The position numbers and the translations under genes are program-made. This document shows positions 49,230 to 57,654 of a DNA stretch of 64,000 nt, piece by piece. Each line of letters begins with the position of its first letter. The first letter of the stretch is position 1. This DNA comes from Thiomonas intermedia (lineage in GTDB: Bacteria > Pseudomonadota > Gammaproteobacteria > Burkholderiales > Burkholderiaceae_C): positions 1,612,001 through 1,676,000 of the forward strand of contig NZ_CP020046.1 in NCBI RefSeq assembly GCF_002028405.1. The letters run 5' to 3'. The notes under the pieces are model-generated. The model saw nothing but the letters and a program-made list of their open reading frames with translations, ran no database searches and was not told the DNA's origin.

Positions 49230-49336
49230 CTTGCCACGCTTTCGATGCTTGGGCGCGATCAAGGCCGCCACTCTGTCAACCGCCACAACTTACCTGCTCG
49301 CCGCGCAAACGCAGCAAAACATGAGAATTTCGCGCC

Positions 49337-49422
49337 TGGTGGAGAGGGCTGGATTCGAACCAGCGTACTCGTAAGAGGGCAGATTTACAGTCTGCTGCCA
49401 TTAACCACTCGGCCACCTCTCC
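49337..49422 (-). tRNA. tRNA-Tyr (anticodon GTA)
   Basis: 86 bases with encoded CCA and a long variable arm. The anticodon loop is CTGTAAA, giving GTA. First of the Tyr-Gly-Thr-tuf series. Confidence 0.96.
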
Positions 49423-49486
49423 GAGGCGAACCGCAGATTCTTAGCGATTTTTCCGGCAATGTCAAATTCCAGGACTTTATACCCGA

Positions 49487-50275
49487 TCACCCAAAGAGGG
49501 CCTGCAACGCCAGGCCGGGGTCGTCAGCGCGCATGAAGGCTTCGCCGACGAGAAAAGCCTGAACGCCGGCCGCGCGCATGCGCCCGACGTCCTCTTGCGC
49601 AAGAATGCCGCTCTCCGTCACAACGAGGCGATCAGGCGGGATGCGCGGGAGCAGATCCAGCGTGGTTTCGAGCCGGGTATCGAAAGTGCGCAAATCGCGG
49701 TTGTTGATGCCCACCAAAGGCGTGCGCAACGCCAGGGCCGACTCCAGCTCGGCCACGTTATGCACTTCGACCAGCACATCGAGACCGTAGCTCATCGCCT
49801 CGGCCTCCAGATCGATCAGCTGCGCCCTCGGCAACGCGGCGGCGATCAGCAGCACGCAGTCGGCCTGCATCGCAGCCGCTTCGGCGATCTGGTAGGCATC
49901 GACCATGAAGTCCTTGCGCAGGACCGGCAGGTCGCAGGCGGCCCGCGCCTGCTGCAGATAGGCGGCATCCCCCTGAAAGTACTTGGCATCGGTCAGCACC
50001 GAAAGGCAGGTGGCGCCCCCGGCCGCGTAACTGCGGGCAATGGCGGCCGGATCGAAGTTGGCACGGAGGATGCCGCGCGACGGACTCGCTTTCTTGACTT
50101 CGGCGATGACGGCAGGCCCGCCGGCCGCGACCTTGGCCTTCAGGGCGGCCGCAAAGCCGCGCGAGGCGGAACGGGCCGCAGCCTGCTCGCGCAGGGCGGA
50201 CAAGGGCACTCGCGAACGGGCTGCCGCAACCTCTTCAGCCTTGGTCACCAGAATGCGCTGCAAGATGTCGCTCAT
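49487..50275 (-). CDS. trpC: Indole-3-glycerol-phosphate synthase
   Basis: 262 residues. TIM-barrel enzyme that closes the indole ring from CdRP. Recognisable parts are [16 protein letters not shown] (catalytic Lys and phosphate loop), [30 protein letters not shown], and [10 protein letters not shown]. It is separate from TrpF, as usual in this group. Last gene of trpEGDC; the start overlaps the trpD stop by four bases. It ends 64 bases before tRNA-Tyr. Confidence 0.98.
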   Translation of the reverse strand: MSDILQRILVTKAEEVAAARSRVPLSALREQAAARSASRGFAAALKAKVAAGGPAVIAEVKKASPSRGILRANFDPAAIARSYAAGGATCLSVLTDAKYFQGDAAYLQQARAACDLPVLRKDFMVDAYQIAEAAAMQADCVLLIAAALPRAQLIDLEAEAMSYGLDVLVEVHNVAELESALALRTPLVGINNRDLRTFDTRLETTLDLLPRIPPDRLVVTESGILAQEDVGRMRAAGVQAFLVGEAFMRADDPGLALQALFG

Positions 50276-51315
50276 GCCACCTCCGGCGCACGCATGGCGC
50301 GCGTCACACGAATGAAAGCCTGCATCTTGTCTCTGGCCGCACCGCTGGAAATGGCCTCGCGGGCCATCTGCACACCATCGATCAGCGCCGGAGCGACATT
50401 GGCGGCGTAGAGCGCCACGCCGGCGTTGAGCGCCACGATGTCGCGGGGCGCGCCGTCCACATCATTGAGCGCCTCATGCACGAGTTCGATGGACTGCGCC
50501 GGCCCTTCCACGCGCAGCGCCTCCAAAGGCGCGGACTTCAATCCAAGATCGCCGGGGTGAATGGCGTATTCGCTGATCTGGCCATTTTTGAGTTCGCCAA
50601 TCAGCGTCTCGCCCGACAACGACACCTCATCGAGACCATCCAGCCCATGAACCACCACGGCATGCTCGCTGCCCAGACGCTGCAAGACGCGAACCAGAAT
50701 GCCCACCAGATCGGGATGGAACACGCCGAGCAACTGGTTGGGAGCCCCGGCCGGATTGGTCAACGGCCCGAGGATGTTGAACAGGGTGCGTACCCCCAGT
50801 TCCTTGCGCACGGGCGCCGCGTGCTTCATCGCCGGATGGTGATTGGGCGCGAACATGAAGCCGATACCGCATTCGGCCAGACTTTGCGCCACCTGCGGCG
50901 GCGTGAGCTGGATATTGGCGCCCAGCGCATCGAGCGCATCGGCCGAGCCGGACGAAGAGCTCACGCTGCGCCCCCCATGCTTGGCCACCTGCGCCCCGGC
51001 GGCCGCGGCGACGAACATGCTCGCCGTGGAGATATTGAAGGTTCGGGCCGAATCGCCACCCGTGCCGACAATGTCGACCAGCCGCTTCTTGTCCGCCACA
51101 TCGACCGGCGTGGCGAATTCGCGCATCACCATCGCGGCGGCGGTGATTTCGCCGATGGTTTCCTTCTTCACCCTCAGCCCGGTGATGAGCGCCGCCATCA
51201 TGACCGGCGGCATCTCGCCGGTCATGATGCGTCGCATCAGCGCGATCATTTCATCGTGAAAGATCTCGCGGTGATCGATGACTCGAACCAGCGCCTCGTG
51301 ATTACTGATGGTCAT
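50272..51315 (-). CDS. trpD: Anthranilate phosphoribosyltransferase
   Basis: 347 residues. It adds the phosphoribosyl group to anthranilate. The PRPP-binding stretch is [17 protein letters not shown], and [23 protein letters not shown] is the family's glycine/serine motif. It follows trpG, overlapping by 14 bases, and overlaps trpC downstream, so the order and coupling are those of the trp operon. Confidence 0.98.
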   Translation of the reverse strand: MTISNHEALVRVIDHREIFHDEMIALMRRIMTGEMPPVMMAALITGLRVKKETIGEITAAAMVMREFATPVDVADKKRLVDIVGTGGDSARTFNISTASMFVAAAAGAQVAKHGGRSVSSSSGSADALDALGANIQLTPPQVAQSLAECGIGFMFAPNHHPAMKHAAPVRKELGVRTLFNILGPLTNPAGAPNQLLGVFHPDLVGILVRVLQRLGSEHAVVVHGLDGLDEVSLSGETLIGELKNGQISEYAIHPGDLGLKSAPLEALRVEGPAQSIELVHEALNDVDGAPRDIVALNAGVALYAANVAPALIDGVQMAREAISSGAARDKMQAFIRVTRAMRAPEVA

Positions 51316-51892
51316 GGAAGTGGCCCTCCTTCAACGCCAGAAAATTCTGCAGCAGCCGGTGCCCATGCTCGGTCTCGATGGACTCCGGATGGAACTGCAC
51401 GCCCTCGATGGCGAAATGGCGATGGCGCACTCCCATGATTTCCCCATCCTCGGTCTGCGCCGTGATGTCCAGCGCGGCGGGCAGACTGTCGCGCTCGATC
51501 GCCAGCGAGTGATAGCGCACCACGGTGTAAGGGCTGGGCAAATCGGCGAAAACGCCACGGCCATCGTGGGTGATGGGGCTGGTCTTGCCGTGCATGATTT
51601 TCTGGGCCCGCACGATCTTGCCGCCGAAAGCCGCACCGATGGCCTGATGGCCCAGACAGACGCCCAGAATCGGCAGTCGTCCGGCGAAGTACTGCAGCAC
51701 CGGCACGGAGATGCCCGCCTCGCTGGGCGAGCATGGCCCGGGAGAAATGACGATGCGTTCGGGATTCAGCGCCGCGATGGCTTCGAGATCGAGCTCATCG
51801 TTGCGCACGGTGTGCACGTCCTGGCCGAGTTCGCCGAGATATTGCACCAGGTTGTAGGTAAAACTGTCGTAGTTGTCGATCATCAGCAGCAT
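51302..51892 (-). CDS. trpG: Anthranilate synthase glutamine amidotransferase subunit
   Basis: 196 residues. Class I glutamine amidotransferase that supplies ammonia to TrpE. The nucleophile is in [10 protein letters not shown], and the His/Glu pair is in [14 protein letters not shown]. Start [20 protein letters not shown] at 51892 fits the family; longer in-frame residues are not conserved. It follows trpE by 41 bases. Confidence 0.97.
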   Translation of the reverse strand: MLLMIDNYDSFTYNLVQYLGELGQDVHTVRNDELDLEAIAALNPERIVISPGPCSPSEAGISVPVLQYFAGRLPILGVCLGHQAIGAAFGGKIVRAQKIMHGKTSPITHDGRGVFADLPSPYTVVRYHSLAIERDSLPAALDITAQTEDGEIMGVRHRHFAIEGVQFHPESIETEHGHRLLQNFLALKEGHFHDHQ

Positions 51893-51933
51893 GGTGGACT
51901 CCGTGGGTCTAGCGAGAGGCGGCGGGGCGGCGT

Positions 51934-53433
51934 TCAGCCGTCCAGCCCTTCCTGCACCTGTTCGGCGGCGCGCAGTACGGCACGCGCCTTGGCCTCGGTT
52001 TCCCGCCATTCCATCTCGGGCACGGAGTCGGCCACGACCCCGGCGGCCGCCTGCACGTACAGCCAGTTGTCCTTGACGATGCCCGTGCGGATGGCGATCG
52101 CCAGATCCATGTCGCCGGCAAAACTCCAGTAGCCCATCGCCCCGCCGTACAGCCCGCGCCGCGTGGGCTCGAGTTCGTCGATGACCTCCATCGCCCGGAT
52201 CTTGGGTGCGCCCGACAGCGTGCCCGCCGGAAAGGTGGCGCGCAGCACATCCATGGCGGAATGGTCCGGCTGCAGCATGCCCTCGACATTGCTCACGATG
52301 TGCATCACATGCGAATAGCGCTCGACGGCAAACGCCTCGGTCACCTTGACGCTGCCCGTCTGCGCGATGCGGCCCAGATCATTGCGAGCCAGGTCGATGA
52401 GCATCAGATGCTCGGCGCGCTCTTTCGGATCGGCCAGCAGCTCGACCTCGTTGCGCTGATCGGCCTCGGGCGTGGCCCCACGCGGACGCGTTCCCGCCAG
52501 AGGGCGGATGGTGACCTTGCGCCCCTCAGGCACCGCCTCTTCGCGGACCAGGATTTCGGGCGACGAGGCCGCAATCTGAAAATCGCCGAAGTTGAAGTAA
52601 ATCATGTAGGGCGACGGGTTCAGCGAGCGCAGCGCGCGGTAGAGCGAGAGCGGTGAATCGCTGTACCGCTTGCGCAGCCGCTGCCCCACCTGCACCTGCA
52701 TGAAGTCGCCCGCGGCGATGTAGTCCTTCGCCTGCTCGACCGCTTTCAGATAGTCGACCTTGTCGAACTCGCGCTCGATCGGCGTCACGCTGCTGCGCTG
52801 CATGGGCGGCGCCGACACCGAATAGCGCAACTGCTCGCGCAGGCCGCGCAGCCGCGAGCGGGCCTTGGTATAGGCCTCGGGCTGGGCCGGGTCGGCGTAG
52901 ACGATGAGATACAGCCGCCCCGACAGATTGTCGATGACCGCCAGTTCCTCGCACAGCATCAGCAGGATGTCGGGCATGCCCAGCGGATCCGGCTTGGGAT
53001 GCTTGGCGGCCGACGCCATCAGGCGCGGCTCGATGTAGCGCACGGCGTCATAGCCGAAATACCCCGCCAGGCCGCCACAGAAACGGGGCATCCCGGCGGG
53101 CAGCGCCACTTTGAATCGCGCGTGGAACGCCTCGATGAAATCCAGCGGCGGCTGATCCGAGGTTTCCACCACGGCGCCGTCTCGCAGCACTTCGGTGAGG
53201 CCGTTCTTCACCCGCACCTGGGTGCGCGCGGCCAGGCCGATGAAGGAGTAGCGGCCGAAACGCTCGCCTCCGACCACGGATTCGAGCAGAAAGGTGTTGC
53301 GGCCACCGTCGGTGCCATGCCCCAGTTTGAGGTAGAGCGAGAGCGGTGTTTCCAGATCCGCCAGCGCTTCGGATACGAGCGCAATGCGGTTGTAGCCCTG
53401 GCGGGCCAGTTCCTTGAATTCGAGTTCAGTCAT
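51934..53433 (-). CDS. trpE: Anthranilate synthase component I
   Basis: 499 residues from ATG 53433, with an alternative ATG at 53439. It converts chorismate and ammonia to anthranilate. The chorismate-binding domain shows [47 protein letters not shown] and [17 protein letters not shown]. The N-terminal feedback region has [18 protein letters not shown]. It heads trpEGDC. Upstream lies a 30-codon frame with two Trp codons that may be a leader peptide. Confidence 0.98.
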   Translation of the reverse strand: MTELEFKELARQGYNRIALVSEALADLETPLSLYLKLGHGTDGGRNTFLLESVVGGERFGRYSFIGLAARTQVRVKNGLTEVLRDGAVVETSDQPPLDFIEAFHARFKVALPAGMPRFCGGLAGYFGYDAVRYIEPRLMASAAKHPKPDPLGMPDILLMLCEELAVIDNLSGRLYLIVYADPAQPEAYTKARSRLRGLREQLRYSVSAPPMQRSSVTPIEREFDKVDYLKAVEQAKDYIAAGDFMQVQVGQRLRKRYSDSPLSLYRALRSLNPSPYMIYFNFGDFQIAASSPEILVREEAVPEGRKVTIRPLAGTRPRGATPEADQRNEVELLADPKERAEHLMLIDLARNDLGRIAQTGSVKVTEAFAVERYSHVMHIVSNVEGMLQPDHSAMDVLRATFPAGTLSGAPKIRAMEVIDELEPTRRGLYGGAMGYWSFAGDMDLAIAIRTGIVKDNWLYVQAAAGVVADSVPEMEWRETEAKARAVLRAAEQVQEGLDG

Positions 53434-53545
53434 GTTCATCTCGAGGGTCGGCTGCCCGGCATACGCGGGCGGCGGTCATCACGGGGGCGCTGCCTGAGGA
53501 GGCAGGCGAAGCTTGCGCAACGAGAGGCGCAGCACGCGTGCCGTC

Positions 53546-53638
53546 TCAGAGCGCGGCGGCGGACACGATCACGCAGGACCGCCAGGGCCAAGCCCCCCGG
53601 TCTCCTGAACCCGATGCGTGTCGCCGATGGATGAACAT
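53546..53638 (-). CDS. trpL: Candidate trp leader peptide with W-P-W
   Basis: A 30-codon frame stands upstream of trpE in the same direction and contains Trp-Pro-Trp (residues 17-19). It ends 112 bases before the trpE start. Between them is a 6-bp GC-rich hairpin (53490-53505) without a clear U-run. This is the layout of ribosome-mediated attenuation, in which stalling at Trp codons keeps the operon open. Weak points: the ATG has no obvious ribosome site, and the terminator is imperfect. Confidence 0.35.
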   Translation of the reverse strand: MFIHRRHASGSGDRGAWPWRSCVIVSAAAL

Positions 53639-53723
53639 GAAAGTGTGAGCCGTGCAGAGGAATGCGAGTGAGCGAATGTAGCAAATTCCCGGAACCCAAC
53701 CCCGCCAATCACCCACCGACCCT

Positions 53724-54188
53724 TCAGGCGCCGAAACCGTCTGGCATCTGCACCGCAACCACCTCGCCGCGAGCCGTCGCCACGCCATCCGCCAACACGA
53801 TGGACGTCACCACGACCTTGCGCCCCTTGATTTCCTTGACGCGACCGCGGATTTCCAGCTCGCCGCCCAGGCGGGTCGGCTTGAGATAGTCGACATGCAG
53901 CGCGCCCGTGACGAAGCGGAATGGCGGCTGCGAGTCCATCGCCCGACCTTCGGACCGGTACATCGCCGCGGCCGCCGTGCCGGTGCTGTGGCAATCGATC
54001 AGGGACGCGATCAGGCCGCCATAGACGAACCCCGGAATGGCGGTGTGATAAGGCTGGGGCGTGAACCGCGTCACCGTCTCGTCGCCATCCCAGACCGTCT
54101 TGATCTGATGGCCTTGCGCGTTGAGACGGCCGCAGCCGTAGCAGTGCGCGAGCGGATCCGGGTAGCAGTCCTGAAAGGCCTTGGGCAC
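53724..54188 (-). CDS. PaaI-type hotdog-fold thioesterase
   Basis: 154 residues forming one hotdog domain. The signature region GFVYGGLIASLIDCHSTGTAAAA holds the Gly-Gly and the acidic residue used in catalysis by this family. The start HCYGCGRLNAQGHQIKT has a Cys pair found in one subgroup. The second half has LHVDYLKPTRLGGELEIRG. It probably hydrolyses an acyl-CoA; the natural substrate is unknown. It sits alone on the minus strand, upstream of the trp leader region. A regulatory link to trp is not suggested. Confidence 0.82.
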   Translation of the reverse strand: MPKAFQDCYPDPLAHCYGCGRLNAQGHQIKTVWDGDETVTRFTPQPYHTAIPGFVYGGLIASLIDCHSTGTAAAAMYRSEGRAMDSQPPFRFVTGALHVDYLKPTRLGGELEIRGRVKEIKGRKVVVTSIVLADGVATARGEVVAVQMPDGFGA

Positions 54189-54304
54189 GAGATCTCCTTG
54201 ATGGGTCGAGACTGAAGCATCTTAATCGCCCCATGCCATGAATTCACTTGTCAAAGCGCGGCGTTTTGCGAAAAATGAACGACCGTTCGCTTACAGGAGA
54301 CGAC

Positions 54305-54928
54305 ATGGATCACCCCGCCAAACCCTCGCTGCGCAAACTCGGGGCCACCGCCGCCCTGCTCGCTTCGCTGACCGCAGGGCTCGCCACACCGAGCGCCCAG
54401 GCACTGACCCTGCACGGGGTGGACATTCCGCCCCAGGTGGAGGTCGGCGGCAAGACGCTGACACTCAACGGCGCGGGGACCCGCTATGTCTTCTTGTTCA
54501 AGGTCTACACCGCTGCCCTGTATCTGCCCCAGAAGAGCACGCAGCCGCAGGCGATCTACACCATGGCCGGGCCCAAGGAACTGAAGCTCACCATGCTGCG
54601 CGATGTCAGCGGCAAGGAGCTCGGCGACAAACTCAATGAAGGCATCAAGAACAATCTGAGCCCCCAGGAGTTCAGCGCCTTCATCCCCAGCCTGGTGCAG
54701 TTGGGCGGCCTGTTCGCGCAGAAAAATCAGATCAAGACTGGCGAAACGGTCACCATTCAGGAGATTCCCGGCAAGGGAAGCACGATCGCCATCGACGGCA
54801 TGCCATCGGGAGGCCAGTTCACCGAGCCCCAGTTTTTCAACTCCATGTTGAAGATCTGGCTGGGCAAAGATCCTGCCGAAGACCGTCTCAAGCAGGCGCT
54901 GCTGGGCCATGCCGCCGATGGCAAGTGA
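54305..54928 (+). CDS. Exported chalcone-isomerase-like protein 1
   Basis: 207 residues. A Sec signal (LGATAALLASLTAGLATPSAQA) precedes a chalcone-isomerase-like domain (PF16036 type): VEVGGKTLTLNGAGTRYVFLFKVYTAALYLPQ at the start, LTMLRDVSGKELGDKLNEGI in the middle. Bacterial members are periplasmic, and their function is unknown; they are not expected to act on flavonoids. Start ATG 54305 is chosen for GGAGACGAC just upstream. A second paralogue lies 139 bases downstream. Confidence 0.8.
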   Translation: MDHPAKPSLRKLGATAALLASLTAGLATPSAQALTLHGVDIPPQVEVGGKTLTLNGAGTRYVFLFKVYTAALYLPQKSTQPQAIYTMAGPKELKLTMLRDVSGKELGDKLNEGIKNNLSPQEFSAFIPSLVQLGGLFAQKNQIKTGETVTIQEIPGKGSTIAIDGMPSGGQFTEPQFFNSMLKIWLGKDPAEDRLKQALLGHAADGK

Positions 54929-55067
54929 GCCCTTCGGGCACCGAGGCTTGCGCACCGTCATGTTTGGTGACCACTCAAACACGGCGTTTCGGTGAAAACC
55001 CGGACACGCAAAGACCGGGTTCCTAAAATAAGATTTCGCTGATATTCGACCACCCGAGGAGTCACCA

Positions 55068-55640
55068 ATGAAACAAGTCTGGGCCGCGACCGCCATTGCG
55101 CTGGCCGCCACCTTCAGTGCTGCCAGTGCCCAAGCCGCCGTCAAAGTCGACGGCATGCCCCTCATGCAAACCGCCCCAGCCAACGGCGTGCCGCTGCTGA
55201 TCAACGGCGCCGGCGTGGTCAATCTGGGCGGCAAGATGGCCGCCGCGGTGTATCTGCCGCAGAACAGCACCTCGGCCAGCAGCATCATGACCATGCCGGG
55301 CGCCAAGTCGATCCGCCTGACGGCTTTGGCCAATATGTCGGCCGACGCACTGGCCAAAGCGCTGGATACCGGCGTCAAGAAGGGCGTGTCCTCGGCGCAG
55401 TACGCCTCGTTCAAGCCCGCCATGGATGCCTTCGCCAAGCAGCTCGCCAGCGTGAAGCAGATCCCCAAGGGTGAGACCGTCGAACTGCTGTTCGAGCCCT
55501 CCAACGGCATCGTGCTGATGGGCCCAGGCGCACACATCATCCCGGGCACGGGCAATGCCGAGCTGTATCAGGCCATGCTGCGCATGCTGCCGCCCGGCGT
55601 GGTATCGAGCACCGCGATCCAGAAGCAGAACATCAGCTGA
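55068..55640 (+). CDS. Exported chalcone-isomerase-like protein 2
   Basis: 190 residues. Signal peptide (IALAATFSAASAQAA), then a shorter domain of the same family: LLINGAGVVNLGGKMAAAVYLPQNS parallels the first protein's NGAGTRYVFLFKVYTAALYLPQ, and IRLTALANMSADALAKALDTG parallels its middle. Identity is moderate, so an old tandem duplication is likely. The basic residues of the plant active site are not evident. AGGAG lies before ATG 55068. A terminator follows 25 bases after the stop. Confidence 0.8.
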   Translation: MKQVWAATAIALAATFSAASAQAAVKVDGMPLMQTAPANGVPLLINGAGVVNLGGKMAAAVYLPQNSTSASSIMTMPGAKSIRLTALANMSADALAKALDTGVKKGVSSAQYASFKPAMDAFAKQLASVKQIPKGETVELLFEPSNGIVLMGPGAHIIPGTGNAELYQAMLRMLPPGVVSSTAIQKQNIS

Positions 55641-55665
55641 TCGCGAAGCAGCCGCACAGAAAAAA

Positions 55666-55692
55666 GGCGCCCGGACCGGGCGCCTTTTTTTC
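55666..55692. terminator. Bidirectional intrinsic terminator
   Basis: GGCGCCCGG-a-CCGGGCGCC (9-bp stem) with A-run before and T-run after, between the convergent chalcone-isomerase-like gene and gph. Works in both directions. Confidence 0.9.
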
Positions 55693-55705
55693 GGTCTGCT
55701 TCGAC

Positions 55706-56407
55706 TCAGGCGGGAAGCAGATCGCCGATGCGGTCGGCAAAGCCGTCGGCATCGACCGCGCGCACCGGTTCGCCGTGGTTGTAGCCATAGGTCACCAGCG
55801 CTACCGGGCAGCCCGCAGCGCGGGCCGCGAGTGCGTCGTTCTGGGAGTCTCCGATCATCAGCACCACGGCCGTGGGCAAGCCGATCTGCTTGCAGGTTTC
55901 GACCAGCGGCATGGGGTCGGGCTTTTTGCGCGGGAAGGCATCGCCCCCGTTGACCACCTCGAAATGGTCGAGCAACCCTTTGATGCCCAGCAGTTCGCGG
56001 GCATACACCGTGGGCTTGTTGGTGATGCAGGCCAGCCGCAGCCCGGCCGCCTTCAACGCCGCCAACCCTTCGGGCACCCCGGGGAAGGGATGTGAGTACT
56101 GCCCGTTGATGGTGCCGTAGATGCGCTGGTAGACCTCGATGGCGCGCGGGTAGAGCGCCTCGGCCTGATCGTCCGCGAGGTGGATGCGCAGCGTCTGCAG
56201 CACGAGATACTCGGAGCCCTTGCCGATGCGGTGTTCAACCTGTTCGCGACTGACGCCCGGCAGGCCGAGTTCGTCCATCAGACGCGACAGCGCGGCGTGA
56301 AAATCGCCCAGGGTGTCGATCATGGTGCCATCCAGATCGATGATGGCGGCCTGAACGGCATGGCCCGCCAGGGTCACGGCAGGCACCGCGGCTGTGCTCG
56401 CATCCAT
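55706..56407 (-). CDS. gph: Phosphoglycolate phosphatase
   Basis: 233 residues. HAD-superfamily enzyme: motif I DLDGTMIDTLGDF, motif II in CITNKPT, and motif III/IV KKPDPMPL with MIGDSQNDALAARAAG. It removes phosphate from 2-phosphoglycolate. Start ATG 56407 overlaps the rpe stop as TGATG, so it is translated with it. The rpe-gph-trp order is typical for Burkholderiales, though here other genes lie between gph and trpE. Confidence 0.93.
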   Translation of the reverse strand: MDASTAAVPAVTLAGHAVQAAIIDLDGTMIDTLGDFHAALSRLMDELGLPGVSREQVEHRIGKGSEYLVLQTLRIHLADDQAEALYPRAIEVYQRIYGTINGQYSHPFPGVPEGLAALKAAGLRLACITNKPTVYARELLGIKGLLDHFEVVNGGDAFPRKKPDPMPLVETCKQIGLPTAVVLMIGDSQNDALAARAAGCPVALVTYGYNHGEPVRAVDADGFADRIGDLLPA

Positions 56408-57105
56408 CAGGCCACCTTCGCGAGGTTGGCGCGCATGGCGTCGATCACGGCCTTGTAGTCGGGCTTGCCGAAAATGGCGCTGCCGGCCACGAAGGTGTCC
56501 ACGCCGGCCGCGGCGGCGGCGGCGATGTTGTCGGGCTTGATGCCGCCGTCGATCTCCAGCAGGATCTCGCGCCCGCTTTGCGCCTTGTAGGCGTCGAGCT
56601 TGGCGCGTACCTGCCTGGCCTTCGGCAGGCTGCTCTCGATGAAACTCTGGCCACCGAAGCCGGGGTTCACGCTCATCAGCAGGACGAGGTCGACCTTGTC
56701 CATGACGTAGTCGAGCACGTCCAGCGGGGTGGCGGGATTGAACACCAGGCCCGCCTTGGCGCCGCCGTCGCGGATCATCTGCAGCGTGCGGTCCACATGT
56801 TTGCTGGCCTCGGGGTGGAAGCTGACGATGTTGGCGCCCGCCTTGACGAAGGACTGGGCGATGGCATCCACCGGCTCGACCATCAGATGCACATCGAGCG
56901 TGATGGGCGTGCCGTCGGCCTTCTTGCAATAGGGCTTGATGGCCTCGGCCACCAAGGGACCGATGGTGAGATTGGGCACGTAATGGTTGTCCATCACGTC
57001 GAAGTGGATGAAATCAGCGCCGGCGTCGATGACGTTGCGCACCTCCTCGCCCAGACGGGCAAAGTCGGCCGAAAGAATGCTGGGGGCGATGCGGTAGGTT
57101 TTCAT
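56407..57105 (-). CDS. rpe: Ribulose-phosphate 3-epimerase
   Basis: 232 residues. TIM barrel interconverting ribulose 5-phosphate and xylulose 5-phosphate. Landmarks are [21 protein letters not shown] at the start, [33 protein letters not shown], and [10 protein letters not shown]. Metal and catalytic residues (His and two Asp) lie at the usual places. It is divergent from apaG and coupled to gph. Confidence 0.97.
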   Translation of the reverse strand: MKTYRIAPSILSADFARLGEEVRNVIDAGADFIHFDVMDNHYVPNLTIGPLVAEAIKPYCKKADGTPITLDVHLMVEPVDAIAQSFVKAGANIVSFHPEASKHVDRTLQMIRDGGAKAGLVFNPATPLDVLDYVMDKVDLVLLMSVNPGFGGQSFIESSLPKARQVRAKLDAYKAQSGREILLEIDGGIKPDNIAAAAAAGVDTFVAGSAIFGKPDYKAVIDAMRANLAKVA

Positions 57106-57279
57106 GGCTGCGCATTTTAGAGGGATACCCGACGCTTTCGATGGGGTTTTGCCCTCGCTTGCGTGACGGTGCGCAATTCCCCTGAAGGTCGGCCGTCCGC
57201 CAGCGGCCCGCCCCCCCGCGCAAGGCGCAAGGCGCGCGGCATCGCCACAGCGTTGAACTCCCTCCCTAGAATCCGCCCG

Positions 57280-57654
57280 ATGCCTACCTACCAATTTTCC
57301 GTTTCGGTCATCCCGCAATATCTCCCGGAGCAGTCCGATACGGAGCACGGGGTCTACGCCTACAGCTACACCGTCACCGTGATCAACACTGGCGGCGTGA
57401 CCGCGCAGCTCATCTCACGCCACTGGATCATCACCGACGGCTCGGGCAAGGTGGAGGAAGTCCGCGGCCTGGGCGTGGTGGGCCAGCAACCCTTGCTCAA
57501 ACCGGGCGAGGCGTTCGAATACACCAGTTGGTCGCAATTGAGCACGCCGATGGGCAGCATGCGCGGCAGCTATTTCTGCGTGGCGGAAGACGGAGAGCGC
57601 TTCGAGGCCGTCATCCCCGAATTCGCACTGGTTCAGCCGCGGAGCCTGCACTGA
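57280..57654 (+). CDS. apaG: ApaG protein
   Basis: 124 residues of the ApaG family: [29 protein letters not shown], then [21 protein letters not shown] and GSMRGSYFC. It forms an FN3-like beta sandwich. ApaG is linked to Co/Mg effects and Ap4A metabolism in enterobacteria, without a proven enzyme activity. Its stop overlaps the next start as TGATG. Divergent from rpe. Confidence 0.95.
   Translation: MPTYQFSVSVIPQYLPEQSDTEHGVYAYSYTVTVINTGGVTAQLISRHWIITDGSGKVEEVRGLGVVGQQPLLKPGEAFEYTSWSQLSTPMGSMRGSYFCVAEDGERFEAVIPEFALVQPRSLH

Noticed and set aside
53436-53708. 90-codon minus-strand frame overlapping the trp leader region
   Set aside because: Arg/Pro-rich translation with no domain; the shorter W-P-W frame is the better candidate in this stretch.
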